Positions 40,001-50,133 of a stretch of 64,000 nt of DNA are shown in pieces. Position numbers and translations under genes: made by a program. The notes below the pieces were generated by a model that ran no database searches, had not been told where the DNA came from, and saw only the letters and a list, made by a program, of their open reading frames with translations. Where the stretch lies: NCBI RefSeq assembly GCF_006384255.1, contig NZ_VCED01000002.1, positions 336,847-400,846 of the forward strand, in the 5' to 3' direction. The number at the start of each line of letters is the position of its first letter. Within the stretch, counting starts at the first letter, position 1. This DNA is from Haemophilus seminalis (GTDB lineage Bacteria > Pseudomonadota > Gammaproteobacteria > Enterobacterales > Pasteurellaceae).

Positions 40001-41065
40001 ATGTCAGTATTAAAAAATGATCGTTATTTAAAAGCTTTATTACGTGAATCAGTGGATTACACCCCTGTTTGGATGATGCGTCAAGCTGGACGTTATTTGC
40101 CTGAATATAAAGCGACGCGTGCCCAAGCAGGAGATTTTATGTCACTTTGTCGCAATGCTGACTTAGCTTGTGAGGTGACGCTCCAACCGCTTCGTCGTTA
40201 TGATTTAGATGCTGCGATTTTATTTTCTGATATTTTGACTATTCCAGATGCTATGGGGCTAGGTTTAAGTTTTGGCGCGGGGGAAGGTCCTAAATTTGCC
40301 CGACCAATTGAGTGTAAAAGCGCAGTAGAAAATTTACCAATTCCAGATCCAGAGGAAGAACTTCAATATGTCATGAATGCTGTACGCACAATTCGTGGTG
40401 AGCTAAAAGGCGAGATCCCTCTTATTGGTTTCTCTGGTAGTCCTTGGACATTAGCTACTTATATGGTAGAAGGTGGCTCAAGTAAGACTTTCGGAAAAAT
40501 TAAAAAAATGATGTATTCTGATTCGAAAACACTTCATTTATTACTCGATAAATTAGCTGATTCCATCACGCTTTATTTGAATGCTCAAATTAAGGCTGGC
40601 GCTCAAGCTGTGATGATCTTTGATACTTGGGGCGGAGTGTTGGGACATAGAGAATATTTAGATTTCTCTCTTCAGTATATGCATAAAATTGTAGATGGAT
40701 TGATTCGTGAGAATGATGGTCGTCGAGTACCTGTCACATTGTTCACCAAAGGTGGTGGTTTATGGTTAGAAGCCATAGCTAATACCGGATGTGATGCGAT
40801 TGGATTAGATTGGACAGTGAATCTTGCTGATGCTAAAGCACGTGTAGGGCATAAAGTTGCATTGCAGGGTAATATGGATCCAAGCGTGTTGTATGCATCA
40901 TCAGAGCGTATCGAACAAGAAGTTCAGTCAATCTTAGCTGATTTTGGTACTGGAAGTGGTCATGTATTTAATCTTGGGCATGGAATTCATCAAGATGTAC
41001 CAGAAAATGCGCCTAAAGTTTTTGTAGATGCGGTGCACCATTATTCTAGAATCTATCATAAATAA
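40001..41065 (+). CDS. hemE: Uroporphyrinogen decarboxylase
   Basis: HemE converts uroporphyrinogen III to coproporphyrinogen III. The 354-residue enzyme begins with the family motif [15 protein letters not shown] and contains [14 protein letters not shown]. influenzae lacks the early heme pathway yet keeps some late genes, and an intact hemE here does not by itself show heme prototrophy. It abuts nudC and is followed after 9 bases by a DUF416 gene, so the three form an operon. The nudC-hemE-yjaG-hupA order is like that of E. coli. Confidence 0.97.
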   Translation: MSVLKNDRYLKALLRESVDYTPVWMMRQAGRYLPEYKATRAQAGDFMSLCRNADLACEVTLQPLRRYDLDAAILFSDILTIPDAMGLGLSFGAGEGPKFARPIECKSAVENLPIPDPEEELQYVMNAVRTIRGELKGEIPLIGFSGSPWTLATYMVEGGSSKTFGKIKKMMYSDSKTLHLLLDKLADSITLYLNAQIKAGAQAVMIFDTWGGVLGHREYLDFSLQYMHKIVDGLIRENDGRRVPVTLFTKGGGLWLEAIANTGCDAIGLDWTVNLADAKARVGHKVALQGNMDPSVLYASSERIEQEVQSILADFGTGSGHVFNLGHGIHQDVPENAPKVFVDAVHHYSRIYHK

Positions 41066-41074
41066 GAGAATATC

Positions 41075-41665
41075 ATGCGAAATCCAATTCATAAACGTTT
41101 GGAGAATTTAGAAAGTTGGCAACATCTTACTTTTATGGCTGCTTTATGTGAACGTATGGCTCCAAATTTTAAATTGTTCTGTCAAATGAACGAGCTTAGC
41201 GCTGAAGCCAAAACGTATCAAAATATTCTCAATTTGGTGTGGGAATATTTAACGGCTAAAGATGCCAAGATCAACTTTGAAAATCAGCTGGAGAAATTGG
41301 AAACGATTATTCCTGATGTGAATGATTACGAGAGTTTTGGTGTTGTGCCGGCGTTAGATGCTTGTCAGGCTTTAGCTGAAATTTTACATGCTATTATTGC
41401 GGGTGAAACATTAGAAAGAGCGGTGGAAATGAGTTTAATTTCTTTAGGTACGGTAACAAGTTTATTGGAAACTGAAACAGGGCGAGATTGGTCGGACAGC
41501 GAACTTAAAGAAAGTGAAGATATTCAAGCTGAACTTGATGTGCAATGGCAAGTTTATCGTTTACTTAAAGAATGTGAAAAACGTGATATTGAATTAATTT
41601 TAGATTTAAAAAACGAGATCCGAACCGAGGGGATCTCTAATATTGGTATAGAATTTCATCAATAA
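41075..41665 (+). CDS. YjaG family protein (DUF416)
   Basis: The 196-residue, mostly helical, acidic protein matches the DUF416/YjaG family found between hemE and hupA in many gammaproteobacteria. The function is unknown. No catalytic motif or membrane segment is visible. It lies 9 bases after hemE and ends before the separate hupA promoter. Confidence 0.88.
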   Translation: MRNPIHKRLENLESWQHLTFMAALCERMAPNFKLFCQMNELSAEAKTYQNILNLVWEYLTAKDAKINFENQLEKLETIIPDVNDYESFGVVPALDACQALAEILHAIIAGETLERAVEMSLISLGTVTSLLETETGRDWSDSELKESEDIQAELDVQWQVYRLLKECEKRDIELILDLKNEIRTEGISNIGIEFHQ

Positions 41666-41681
41666 CGTGAGATTTGTCACA
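41666..41681 (+). promoter_or_regulatory. Candidate CRP-N site upstream of hupA
   Basis: CGTGAGATTTGTCACA matches TGTGA-N6-TCACA with one change. The flanks (AA on the left, ATTT on the right) also fit. A -35-like TTGCTT (41695-41700) and -10-like TAGATT (41717-41722) follow, placing the site about 55-58 bases upstream of the likely start. Regulation of hupA by CRP is plausible but untested here. Confidence 0.5.
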
Positions 41682-41802
41682 ATTTTTAAAAATCTTGCTT
41701 TTAATTCATCGTAAGTTAGATTATCCTTTGCACAGCTTTTGTGGTTAGCCCGCAGGCATATTTTGAAGAGTCAAATTTTTATTTAACAGAAGGTACAAAT
41801 TT

Positions 41803-42075
41803 ATGAACAAAACAGATTTAATTGATGCAATTGCAAGCGCTGCAGAATTAAACAAAAAACAATCTAAAGCTGCGTTAGAAGCGACTTTAGAAGCGATTAC
41901 TGCAAGCCTCAAAAAAGGTGAACCTGTACAATTAATCGGTTTCGGTACATTCAAAGTAAATGCACGTGCTGCACGTACTGGTCGTAACCCACAAACTGGT
42001 GCTGAAATTAAAATCGCAGCATCTAAAGTGCCAGCGTTTGTATCTGGTAAAGCATTAAAAGATGCAATCAAATAA
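41803..42075 (+). CDS. hupA: DNA-binding protein HU
   Basis: HU is the abundant histone-like protein that bends and compacts DNA. The 90-residue sequence starts [20 protein letters not shown] and has the signature [21 protein letters not shown]. The proline of the beta-arm is retained. AGAAGG precedes the ATG, and a strong terminator follows. Some H. influenzae annotations list this gene simply as hup. Confidence 0.97.
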   Translation: MNKTDLIDAIASAAELNKKQSKAALEATLEAITASLKKGEPVQLIGFGTFKVNARAARTGRNPQTGAEIKIAASKVPAFVSGKALKDAIK

Positions 42076-42093
42076 TTAATATTTGAATGATTT

Positions 42094-42122
42094 TAAACCC
42101 TGCCAATGAGCAGGGTTTTTTG
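42094..42122 (+). terminator. hupA terminator
   Basis: AACCCTGC and GCAGGGTT form an 8-bp stem with a six-base loop, followed by TTTTTTG. Confidence 0.9.
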
Positions 42123-42202
42123 TTGACTAAAATTTACTTTACAAAACAATATTCTTTAAATAAACTTTCGAACCGAAATTTATTGTATCTAAGGATAGCT
42201 TT

Positions 42203-42976
42203 ATGAAAAAAAGTAGCCAGCCTCGTAATACTAAACAACGTCGCCATACTATTATGCAACTTTTGCAAGAACAAGGTGAAGTGAGTGTAGAACAGCTGGG
42301 GCAACTTTTTGATATATCTGAAGTGACTATTCGGAAAGACTTAAGTGCGCTAGAAACAAATGGTTTTTTATTGCGTAAATATGGTGGCGCAATTTTAATG
42401 CCAAAAGAAATTATTGATGAGAATGAAAATGATGAACTTACGAAACGAAAGTTTGTCATCGCGAAAGCCGCTGCCGAACGTATTCGTGATCATAACCGTA
42501 TTATCGTAGATAGCGGTAGTACTACGGCGGCTTTGATTAAGCAACTTAACTTAAAACAAGGCTTAGTGGTCATGACGAATTCACTTTCGGTGGCAACAGA
42601 ATTAAGAGCATTAGAAAATGAGCCAACGTTGCTAATGACAGGAGGAACTTGGGATACTCGTTCGGAATCATTTCAAGGAAAAGTAGCTGAGCAGGTGCTA
42701 CGTTCTTACGATTTTGACCAACTTTTTATTGGTGCTGATGGCATTGATTTAGCGAGAGGTTCTACGACTTTTAATGAACTTGTAGGATTAAGTCAGGTGA
42801 TGGCGGAAGTTTCTCGCGAAGTTGTTGTGATGGTAGAATCTCAGAAAATTGGTCGGAAAATGCCCAATTTAGAATTAACTTGGCAACAAATTGATGTGCT
42901 TATTACTGATACGGGATTATCAGAACAAGATAAACAAGCCATTTTAGCTCATGGCGTAGAAGTAATTTGCGTATAA
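42203..42976 (+). CDS. DeoR-family transcriptional regulator adjacent to glmS
   Basis: The 257-residue protein has an N-terminal DeoR winged helix (MQLLQEQGEVSVEQLGQLFDISEVTIRKDL) and a C-terminal sugar-phosphate-sensing DeoRC domain with VDSGSTTAALIKQL. It lies 54 bases upstream of glmS on the same strand, so a role in controlling amino-sugar genes is likely. The effector could be glucosamine 6-phosphate or N-acetylglucosamine 6-phosphate, but this is inferred from context. Confidence 0.88.
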   Translation: MKKSSQPRNTKQRRHTIMQLLQEQGEVSVEQLGQLFDISEVTIRKDLSALETNGFLLRKYGGAILMPKEIIDENENDELTKRKFVIAKAAAERIRDHNRIIVDSGSTTAALIKQLNLKQGLVVMTNSLSVATELRALENEPTLLMTGGTWDTRSESFQGKVAEQVLRSYDFDQLFIGADGIDLARGSTTFNELVGLSQVMAEVSREVVVMVESQKIGRKMPNLELTWQQIDVLITDTGLSEQDKQAILAHGVEVICV

Positions 42977-43030
42977 AGTGCGGTTAAAAATTAGACGTAT
43001 TTTTTATTTAATGAACAATAAGGAAAGCTT

Positions 43031-44863
43031 ATGTGTGGTATTGTCGGCGCGGTAGCGCAACGTGATGTAGCGGAAATCTTAATTAATGGTTTACATCGTT
43101 TAGAATATCGTGGTTATGATTCTGCAGGCGTAGCAGTGGTAAATGAAAATCATGAATTACAACGTGTGCGCTGCTTAGGTAAAGTTAAGGCCTTAGACGA
43201 GGCTGTATCGAAGAAACCATTGATTGGCGGTACAGGGATTGCGCATACTCGTTGGGCAACGCATGGTGAGCCATCGGAAACCAATGCTCATCCACATGTG
43301 TCAGGTACCTTTGCCGTAGTACATAATGGTATTATTGAAAATCATGAAGAACTTCGAGAATTACTAAAATCTCGTGGTTATGTATTTTTATCACAAACAG
43401 ATACTGAAGTGATTGCTCATCTCGTCGAATGGGAAATGCGTAGCACGGATTCACTTTTAGAAGCTGTGAAAAAAGCAGTAAAACAACTCACGGGCGCATA
43501 TGGTATGGTAGTAATGGATAGTCGCCATCCTGAACATTTAGTTGCAGCTCGCTCTGGTAGTCCGCTAGTGATTGGTTTAGGTATTGGTGAAAATTTCTTA
43601 GCTTCAGATCAACTTGCACTTTTAAGTGTTACCCGCCGTTTTATCTTTTTAGAAGAAGGGGATATTGCAGAAATTACACGTCGTACAGTTGATATTTATG
43701 ATACTTACGGTAAGAAAGTTGATCGTGAAATTCACGAATCTAATCTTGAAAATGACGCGGCAGAGAAAGGTAAATTCCGTCATTTTATGCAGAAAGAAAT
43801 TTACGAACAGCCAACCGCACTTATCAATACAATGGAAGGACGTATCAATCATGAAAATGTGATTGTCGATTCAATCGGTAATGGTGCAAAAGGCATTTTA
43901 GAAAAAGTTGAGCATATTCAAATTGTTGCTTGTGGTACATCCTATAATGCAGGTATGGTGGCGCGTTATTGGTTTGAATCTTTGGCTGGTGTGAGCTGTG
44001 ATGTGGAAATTGCATCAGAGTTTCGTTACCGCAAATTTGTTACACGTCCAAATAGCTTATTGATTACACTTTCTCAATCTGGCGAAACAGCAGATACTTT
44101 AGCTGCACTTCGTTTAGCGAAAGAAAAGGGCTATATGGCGGCATTAACAATTTGTAATGTTGCTGGATCTTCGCTAGTACGCGAATCAGATCTTGCATTT
44201 ATGACGCGTGCCGGTGTTGAAGTTGGGGTTGCATCAACAAAAGCATTTACGACCCAGCTCGCTGCGTTATTAATGTTGGTAACGGCACTTGGTAAAGTTA
44301 AAGGACATATTTCTGCAGAAAAAGAGCACGAGATTATCAAAGCAATGCAATCTTTACCTGCTGAAATTGAAAAAGCGTTAGCATTCGATACAGAAATTGA
44401 AGCATTGGCTGAGGATTTTGCTGAGAAACATCATGCACTTTTCTTAGGTCGTGGTGCATTTTATCCAATTGCCGTAGAGGCCTCTTTGAAATTGAAAGAG
44501 ATTTCTTATATTCACGCTGAAGCGTATGCGGCTGGAGAATTGAAACATGGTCCATTAGCGTTGATTGATGCCGATATGCCGGTAATTGTTGTGGCACCAA
44601 ATAATGAATTATTAGAGAAAGTAAAATCGAACATTGAAGAGGTTCGTGCTCGTGGTGGCCAATTATACGTATTTGCCGATAAAGAAGCAGGCTTTACACC
44701 AAGTGAAGGAATGAAAATCATCACGATGCCGAAAGTCAATGATATCGTTGCACCGATTTTTTATACCATCCCAATGCAGTTGCTTTCTTATCATGTAGCT
44801 TTAATTAAAGGTACTGACGTAGATCAACCTCGTAACTTAGCGAAATCCGTCACCGTAGAATAA
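43031..44863 (+). CDS. glmS: Glutamine-fructose-6-phosphate aminotransferase
   Basis: GlmS makes glucosamine 6-phosphate from fructose 6-phosphate and glutamine, feeding peptidoglycan and LOS synthesis. After removal of Met1 the nucleophile is the cysteine of MCGIVGAVA. The class II glutaminase domain spans residues 1 to about 240. Two SIS isomerase domains follow, with [14 protein letters not shown] and [14 protein letters not shown]. The length of 610 residues is normal. AAGGAAAGC precedes the ATG. Confidence 0.98.
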   Translation: MCGIVGAVAQRDVAEILINGLHRLEYRGYDSAGVAVVNENHELQRVRCLGKVKALDEAVSKKPLIGGTGIAHTRWATHGEPSETNAHPHVSGTFAVVHNGIIENHEELRELLKSRGYVFLSQTDTEVIAHLVEWEMRSTDSLLEAVKKAVKQLTGAYGMVVMDSRHPEHLVAARSGSPLVIGLGIGENFLASDQLALLSVTRRFIFLEEGDIAEITRRTVDIYDTYGKKVDREIHESNLENDAAEKGKFRHFMQKEIYEQPTALINTMEGRINHENVIVDSIGNGAKGILEKVEHIQIVACGTSYNAGMVARYWFESLAGVSCDVEIASEFRYRKFVTRPNSLLITLSQSGETADTLAALRLAKEKGYMAALTICNVAGSSLVRESDLAFMTRAGVEVGVASTKAFTTQLAALLMLVTALGKVKGHISAEKEHEIIKAMQSLPAEIEKALAFDTEIEALAEDFAEKHHALFLGRGAFYPIAVEASLKLKEISYIHAEAYAAGELKHGPLALIDADMPVIVVAPNNELLEKVKSNIEEVRARGGQLYVFADKEAGFTPSEGMKIITMPKVNDIVAPIFYTIPMQLLSYHVALIKGTDVDQPRNLAKSVTVE

Positions 44864-44888
44864 AGTGCGGTTGATTTTAAGATAAATT

Positions 44889-44960
44889 TAAAGCACAGGT
44901 TATAGCTTGTGCTTTATCAGATGCAATGAAAAGGGCGAACATAAAAATGTTCGCCCTTTT
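44889..44960. terminator. Tandem hairpins between glmS and fis
   Basis: Two perfect hairpins lie in tandem. The first is TAAAGCACA / TGTGCTTTA (44889-44916). The second, AAAAGGGCGAACAT / ATGTTCGCCCTTTT (44929-44960), has a 14-bp stem and an AAAA loop. The first probably ends glmS and the second ends fis from the other strand, or works in both directions. Confidence 0.88.
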
Positions 44961-44981
44961 CTATCTAAAAAAACGTATAAC

Positions 44982-45281
44982 TTAGCCCATACCGTATTTT
45001 TTTAGTTTTTTACGTAATGTACCACGGTTGATACCAAGCATATTTGCTGCACGGGTTTGATTACCACGAGTATATTGCATAATCATATCTAACATCGGGT
45101 GTTCAACTTCCGCTAATACTAATTCGTAAAGATCATTCACATCTTGACCATCTAATTGCGCTAAATAATTACGCAATGCTTGTTTTACTGAATCGCGTAA
45201 TGGTTTGTTGGTCACTTGTGATTGCGCATTTAATACTGATACCGTTAAGGCTTCAGCAGGATTACGTTGTTGTTCTAACAT
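44982..45281 (-). CDS. fis: Factor for inversion stimulation (Fis)
   Basis: Fis is the growth-phase nucleoid protein that activates rRNA promoters and helps DNA inversion. The 99-residue protein ends with the DNA-binding helix-turn-helix [20 protein letters not shown], nearly identical to E. coli. Its ATG overlaps the dusB stop by seven bases, so fis is translated from the dusB-fis mRNA, as in enterobacteria. Confidence 0.98.
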   Translation of the reverse strand: MLEQQRNPAEALTVSVLNAQSQVTNKPLRDSVKQALRNYLAQLDGQDVNDLYELVLAEVEHPMLDMIMQYTRGNQTRAANMLGINRGTLRKKLKKYGMG

Positions 45282-46255
45282 TTTTCTTTATCCAAAATTA
45301 AATTGAAAAAATCTTCCAATACAATAAGTTGCTCTTTTGGATCACTAATTGCATTAAAAGTCTGTTTAAAAACGGAATCAGGTTGAATTCCCTGTAAATA
45401 CCAAGCCACGTGTTTACGCGCAATGCGATAGCCTTTTTGTTCGCCATAGAATTGATGTAATTCTTGAATATGACGCAAAATTTGACCGCACTTTTCGTTT
45501 AAACTTGGCATTTGGCTTATCGAATCATGCTCAATTAGGTTTTTCACAGCTTGAAATAACCAAGGGTTACCTAAGGCAGCACGACCGATCATAATGGCAT
45601 TCGCTCCGGTATAATCGAGAACGAATTTTGCTTTCCGAGCAGAATCAATATCACCATTGGCTATAACCGGTATGGTAATTGCTTGTTTAACGGCTTTGAT
45701 GTTGTCATATTCCGCTTCGCCTTCAAAAAGACAAGCTCGTGTACGACCATGCACCGTTAATGCTTGTATGCCACATTGTTCTGCAATTTTGCCGATTTGA
45801 ACGCAGTTTCGATTAGATTTATCCCAGCCTGTACGAATTTTTAAGGTCACCGGCACATTGACGGCGGACACGACTTCTCGCAAGATTTTTTCCACCAAAT
45901 CTGGAAATTGCAACAATGCAGAGCCTGCGAGTTTGCGATTTACTTTTTTGGCGGGGCATCCCATATTAATGTCAATGATTTGTGCGCCATATTCCACGTT
46001 AATAGCCGCAGCTTGCGCCATCTCGAGTGGATCACTACCTGCAATTTGCACGGCATTGAGACCTAAATCTTCGCTATGTGCTAAACGCAATTTGGATTTT
46101 TCGGTATGCCAAACTTGCGGATTTGTGGACATCATTTCTGAAAATGTGAGCCCAGCACCATAATATGCACAAAGACGACGGAAAGGCTGGTCGGTAATAC
46201 CCGCCATTGGTGCAAGTAAAACACGATTTCTTAATTGGTATGAACCGATTCGCAT
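45275..46255 (-). CDS. dusB: tRNA-dihydrouridine synthase B
   Basis: DusB is a flavoenzyme that reduces uridine 17 in tRNA. The 326-residue TIM-barrel protein has the family start [13 protein letters not shown] and the active-site cysteine in [18 protein letters not shown]. The FMN-binding [11 protein letters not shown] appears near residue 225. Its position as the leader gene of fis is conserved. An uptake signal lies inside it at 45485. Confidence 0.97.
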   Translation of the reverse strand: MRIGSYQLRNRVLLAPMAGITDQPFRRLCAYYGAGLTFSEMMSTNPQVWHTEKSKLRLAHSEDLGLNAVQIAGSDPLEMAQAAAINVEYGAQIIDINMGCPAKKVNRKLAGSALLQFPDLVEKILREVVSAVNVPVTLKIRTGWDKSNRNCVQIGKIAEQCGIQALTVHGRTRACLFEGEAEYDNIKAVKQAITIPVIANGDIDSARKAKFVLDYTGANAIMIGRAALGNPWLFQAVKNLIEHDSISQMPSLNEKCGQILRHIQELHQFYGEQKGYRIARKHVAWYLQGIQPDSVFKQTFNAISDPKEQLIVLEDFFNLILDKEKC

Positions 46256-46401
46256 TTTACATTACCTTCCTAGCAAGCCTAAATCTAATTAGTGTCGAAC
46301 TGGTCGACGACCGACAAGGGTGGCTATAATACGCATTTTGCCTTACTTTGCAAAGTGAAATTTGTTTAAAAAATACACTTTTTTTGATTGACAAAAAGAA
46401 A

Positions 46402-47289
46402 TTAAAGCGTTTTTAGCTTACCCGTAATTCGGCACCATTCTTCTCTGACTGCGACTGGCTCTAACGCAAATGTTTGCGTATAGGCATCGCATACCGATTG
46501 AGCTTGAGTTTCTAAAATGCCCGATAAACCAAGATCGCCATTAGGTTTAACAAGTTGACTAATGATTGGGTAAAGTTCTTTGAGCGGGCCGGCAAGAATA
46601 TTTGCCACTACGACATCAGCTTTTAAATCAGAGGGTTTTTCATCAGATAAGAACAGCTGTAGGCGATCTGCTACGCCATTTTGCTCGGCATTATTACGAC
46701 TAGCTAGAATTGCTTGTGGATCGATATCAATTCCCACCGCACTTTTCGCGCCAAGTTTTAATGCGGCAATAGCTAAAATGCCTGAACCACAACCAAAATC
46801 GATGACGGTTTTATCTTTTAAATCTAGGCCATCTAGCCATTCTAAACATAGTGCAGTTGTAGGATGCGTACCTGTACCAAATGCTAAACCAGGATCAAGC
46901 ATCACATTGACGGCATTTTCATCAGGGACATCACGCCAACTTGGACAAATCCATAAACGCTTACCAAATTGCATTGGGTGGAAGTTATCCATCCACTCGC
47001 GCTCCCAGTCTTTATCTTCTATTTGTTCAATTTTGTATGCCGTATTGCTATCTAAGTGTTTCGCTTCTTTTAATAAGCGGACGATTTCTGCCATATCTGT
47101 TTCTGCATCAAATAACGCAATAACGTCGGTATTGCCCCATAAACGAGTTTCACCAGGCAAAGGCTCAAAAATCGGGGTATCTTGACTATCCATAAAAGTC
47201 ACAGAAACGGAGCCGATTTCTTCTAAAAAATCACTCATTTGTTCTGCTTTTTCATTGGTGCTATTTAGGCGAATCTGAATCCAAGCCAT
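46402..47289 (-). CDS. prmA: Ribosomal protein L11 methyltransferase
   Basis: PrmA trimethylates several residues of ribosomal protein L11. The 295-residue protein has an N-terminal L11-recognition domain. Its C-terminal class I methyltransferase fold has the SAM motif [17 protein letters not shown], followed by VGIDIDPQA and the NPPY-like motif [10 protein letters not shown]. In many gammaproteobacteria prmA precedes dusB-fis, as it does here. Confidence 0.97.
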   Translation of the reverse strand: MAWIQIRLNSTNEKAEQMSDFLEEIGSVSVTFMDSQDTPIFEPLPGETRLWGNTDVIALFDAETDMAEIVRLLKEAKHLDSNTAYKIEQIEDKDWEREWMDNFHPMQFGKRLWICPSWRDVPDENAVNVMLDPGLAFGTGTHPTTALCLEWLDGLDLKDKTVIDFGCGSGILAIAALKLGAKSAVGIDIDPQAILASRNNAEQNGVADRLQLFLSDEKPSDLKADVVVANILAGPLKELYPIISQLVKPNGDLGLSGILETQAQSVCDAYTQTFALEPVAVREEWCRITGKLKTL

Positions 47290-47323
47290 TTGTTTTTTCC
47301 TTTATTTCATAAAATGGGGCGTA

Positions 47324-48196
47324 TTATACCGATTTTTTCAAAAGTTTCGGCAGTAAAGTTGATCCAAGTGTGGCAAGCATGATGATTGTTATACCAAGTG
47401 CAGCTGAAAATGACAGCGTTTCGCCAAGTAATGATACGGCAAATAAGATGCCGAATAGCGGCTCAAGTGCGACTAAAATACCGGAGATATTGGCATCCAC
47501 ACTATTAAGGCCTTTATTCCATAACCAATAGGCGAGCCAGCTACAGCCAATGGCAAGATATAATAAACCCGCAATACCTGTGGAATTTAATGATATTTGC
47601 CAGTTTTCTGTGAGTAATAGAGTAAATGGCAATGTTGTGAGGGTCCCAAGTACAATGCTGACGGAGGTATAGGCTTGCGTTGAGACTTTGGCCACAACTC
47701 GCTGTGTCCAACGTAACACGGCAGCGAAAATGATCCCAGCACTTAGTACTAATAAACAACCGAATAAACTGATGTTATCAATGCCTTCATTATTTTTTCC
47801 ACCATTGATTAAAATCGCCACGCCAATAAATGCCATTGCGCCGAATAGCCAGTGAAACCATTTTGCTTTGTCTTTAAAGAAGAAATGCCCGATAAATACA
47901 ACGAGCAGCGGTTCTAGCCCAATCATGGTGACTGCACTGGACGCAGATGTATATTTTAGCCCGATGAATTGCAATAAAAAGACGGCGGTATAGTTAAAGA
48001 ATGCCAACCACCAAAGCTGTTTACGCATTGGTTTATCAATTTTTTTCCAACGACGTAAAAAGAGTGGCATGACAATAATCATTGCAATAATTAACCGCAC
48101 TTGCACAACAAGCACAGGATCCATCATCGAATAAGTGAGCTTACCGACGATTAATGAACTGCTCCAAATAAGTAGCGCAAGAATTTGATAGAGCAT
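47324..48196 (-). CDS. EamA-domain (DMT family) transporter
   Basis: The 290-residue protein has ten predicted membrane helices in two EamA repeats, the drug/metabolite transporter layout. The second repeat contains the conserved ALEPLFGILFAVSLLGE. Family members export amino acids or other metabolites, and the substrate cannot be told from sequence. It lies 34 bases upstream of prmA on the same strand. Confidence 0.87.
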   Translation of the reverse strand: MLYQILALLIWSSSLIVGKLTYSMMDPVLVVQVRLIIAMIIVMPLFLRRWKKIDKPMRKQLWWLAFFNYTAVFLLQFIGLKYTSASSAVTMIGLEPLLVVFIGHFFFKDKAKWFHWLFGAMAFIGVAILINGGKNNEGIDNISLFGCLLVLSAGIIFAAVLRWTQRVVAKVSTQAYTSVSIVLGTLTTLPFTLLLTENWQISLNSTGIAGLLYLAIGCSWLAYWLWNKGLNSVDANISGILVALEPLFGILFAVSLLGETLSFSAALGITIIMLATLGSTLLPKLLKKSV

Positions 48197-48266
48197 TGAT
48201 GTATCCCTGTGAATTGTTCCAATTCTATGTTTTAGCGTAGAAATTGCTTAAAGTGAGAAAATTAAA

Positions 48267-48299
48267 TATCACCTTCCTCTCATTTAGAAGAAGGTGATA
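48267..48299 (-). terminator. panF terminator
   Basis: The 10-bp stem TATCACCTTC / GAAGGTGATA has a 13-base loop and a TTTAATTTT tail on the minus strand. It lies between panF and the EamA gene. Confidence 0.8.
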
Positions 48300-48315
48300 G
48301 CATATTGATTAATGC

Positions 48316-49770
48316 TTAAAGTGCGGTAATTTTTAATTGAGTTTTTTCAATACGACGTTCGCCCAATTTATTACCTACTAAAAAGGCAATTAATCCAAAT
48401 ACTAATGACGGTACGATTTGATGGAAGTTAAATAATTTTATGCTAAGTTGAGTGAGCAAGATATAACTTCCCAAGCCGATAATCATTGAGCTTAACGCAC
48501 CATAAGCATTTGCTTTATCCCAGTAAATACCCAGAACAATCACCCATAAAAATGCGGCTTCGAGTCCGCCAAAGGCAAATAGGTTTAACCAAATAATCAT
48601 ATCTGGTGGATTGAGTGCGGCAAAGATTAAAAGTGCGGTCAAAATCAGCGTAATAATTGATGAAAAATAACTCACTTTTTTCTCATTTTTTGCGGCTTCT
48701 GGTTTTGTAGAAAGGTATAAATCTTTTACAAAAATAGACGAAGATTGAATAAGTTGGGCATCAATTGTGGACATAATTGCTGACATCGGTGCGGCTAAGA
48801 AAATACCGGCAATAATAGGCGGTAATACTTTTAGCATTAAAGTTGGAATTACTTGATCCGATACTGTTAAATTTGGAATAACTGCACGACCAAGTGCACC
48901 GGCTAAGTGCATCCCGAACATAATGATGGAAAGTACAATTGTTCCAATTAGCATCCCTCTATGTAAGGCTTTGCTATCTTTAAATGCCATGCATCGAACA
49001 GCAGTATGTGGAAGACCGACGACCCCGAAACAGACGAGTACCCAGAAGGAAGCCATAAATTGAAAATCTAACATTCCATTTGGCCCGTAAGGCGTGACTA
49101 ACGCAGGATCGATTTCCGTTAATTTATTAACCGCACTTTCTACACCACCGAGCGCATAAATGGTTCCTACAAGGAGAATAATGGTACCTAAAATCATGAC
49201 GGTACCTTGAATGGTATCCGTGAGTACGACAGCACGGAATCCCCCGATAAATGTATAGATACCTACCGTTAAAGAAAATAAGAGCAATGCTTGAGTATAA
49301 GAAATGCCAATGGTTGTTTCTAATAAACGTGCACCACCAATAAATTGCACAGTCATGGCTGCAAAAAATGCGAGAAGAAGGGCAAGGCTTGATAGCCAGA
49401 CTAAATATTTGTTTTTATAACGATAAAGGAACAGATCGTTAATCGTTAACGCATTGGTTTCTCTTGATAATAGCGCAAATTTTTTACCTAATGCGCCTAA
49501 TGCCAGCCACACTGCTGGGACTTGAATCATCGCAAGTAATACCCAGCCTAATCCGTATTTATAAGCTGCACCAGGCCCTCCGACAAAAGAACTTGCACTG
49601 GCATAAGTTGATGCGGTTGTCATTGCGAGCACAAAACCAGTCATGGAGCGGTTACCTACATAATATTCCGTTAGGAAATCGCCTTTTGTACGTTTTACAT
49701 AAGCGAAAATCGCAGCACCAAATATAAATGCAAGATAAATAATTAAAGGGAGAATAATACCTAAATTCAT
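48316..49770 (-). CDS. panF: Sodium/pantothenate symporter
   Basis: PanF imports pantothenate, the coenzyme A precursor, with sodium. The 484-residue protein has about 13 membrane helices and the SSS-family features GDFLTEYYVGNRSM and TASTYASASSFVGGPGAAY. Pantothenate is a known nutritional need of Haemophilus. The ATG overlaps the yhdT stop by four bases. Confidence 0.95.
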   Translation of the reverse strand: MNLGIILPLIIYLAFIFGAAIFAYVKRTKGDFLTEYYVGNRSMTGFVLAMTTASTYASASSFVGGPGAAYKYGLGWVLLAMIQVPAVWLALGALGKKFALLSRETNALTINDLFLYRYKNKYLVWLSSLALLLAFFAAMTVQFIGGARLLETTIGISYTQALLLFSLTVGIYTFIGGFRAVVLTDTIQGTVMILGTIILLVGTIYALGGVESAVNKLTEIDPALVTPYGPNGMLDFQFMASFWVLVCFGVVGLPHTAVRCMAFKDSKALHRGMLIGTIVLSIIMFGMHLAGALGRAVIPNLTVSDQVIPTLMLKVLPPIIAGIFLAAPMSAIMSTIDAQLIQSSSIFVKDLYLSTKPEAAKNEKKVSYFSSIITLILTALLIFAALNPPDMIIWLNLFAFGGLEAAFLWVIVLGIYWDKANAYGALSSMIIGLGSYILLTQLSIKLFNFHQIVPSLVFGLIAFLVGNKLGERRIEKTQLKITAL

Positions 49771-50024
49771 TTTTGATTCTCCTCATCTTTGATTTCAAGA
49801 GAGATATCTTGATAAATAATTTTGATAATCCAATGGCCAATTACAATAAATAGAATCGGCAGATAAATGCAAGAGAGCTCGAACCAGAGAGGGAAACCAA
49901 TCGGCCCTTGAGTTTCTTTAGGCAAATAAGCACATAAGCACCAACCTATCACATATAAAATAGATAGGCCTAATGCCCAACTAGCTTCCTTGGCAGCTTG
50001 TTGATAACGTTGTTTTAATGTCAT
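49767..50024 (-). CDS. yhdT: YhdT family membrane protein (DUF997)
   Basis: The 85-residue protein has two membrane helices (about 18-33 and 50-68) with the YhdT motif GWALCAY-like WCLCAYLP and GPIGFPLWFELSC. It is always found just upstream of panF and is presumed to be an accessory subunit, with unproven function. The translational overlap with panF supports joint action. Confidence 0.9.
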   Translation of the reverse strand: MTLKQRYQQAAKEASWALGLSILYVIGWCLCAYLPKETQGPIGFPLWFELSCIYLPILFIVIGHWIIKIIYQDISLEIKDEENQK

Positions 50025-50074
50025 GTTTCTTCCTTAAAATTTTTATAAGTGAAAGTATATTTTTGAATGGTATA

Positions 50075-50102
50075 AAGGGCGTATATTTCATACGCCCCTT
50101 AT
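50075..50102 (-). terminator. Hairpin after the Slam gene
   Basis: AAGGGCGTAT and ATACGCCCCTT form a stem with one bulged C and a five-base loop. It lies between the Slam stop and yhdT. The minus-strand tail is only moderately T-rich. Confidence 0.65.
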
Positions 50103-50133
50103 GTTTGTCAATCTTACAACTTTTTTGAATAAT

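Noticed and set aside
46256..46401. Dyad GGTCG-A-CGACC upstream of dusB as an operator
   Set aside because: The stem is only five bases and matches no operator I know. Nothing else stands out in this 146-base gap.
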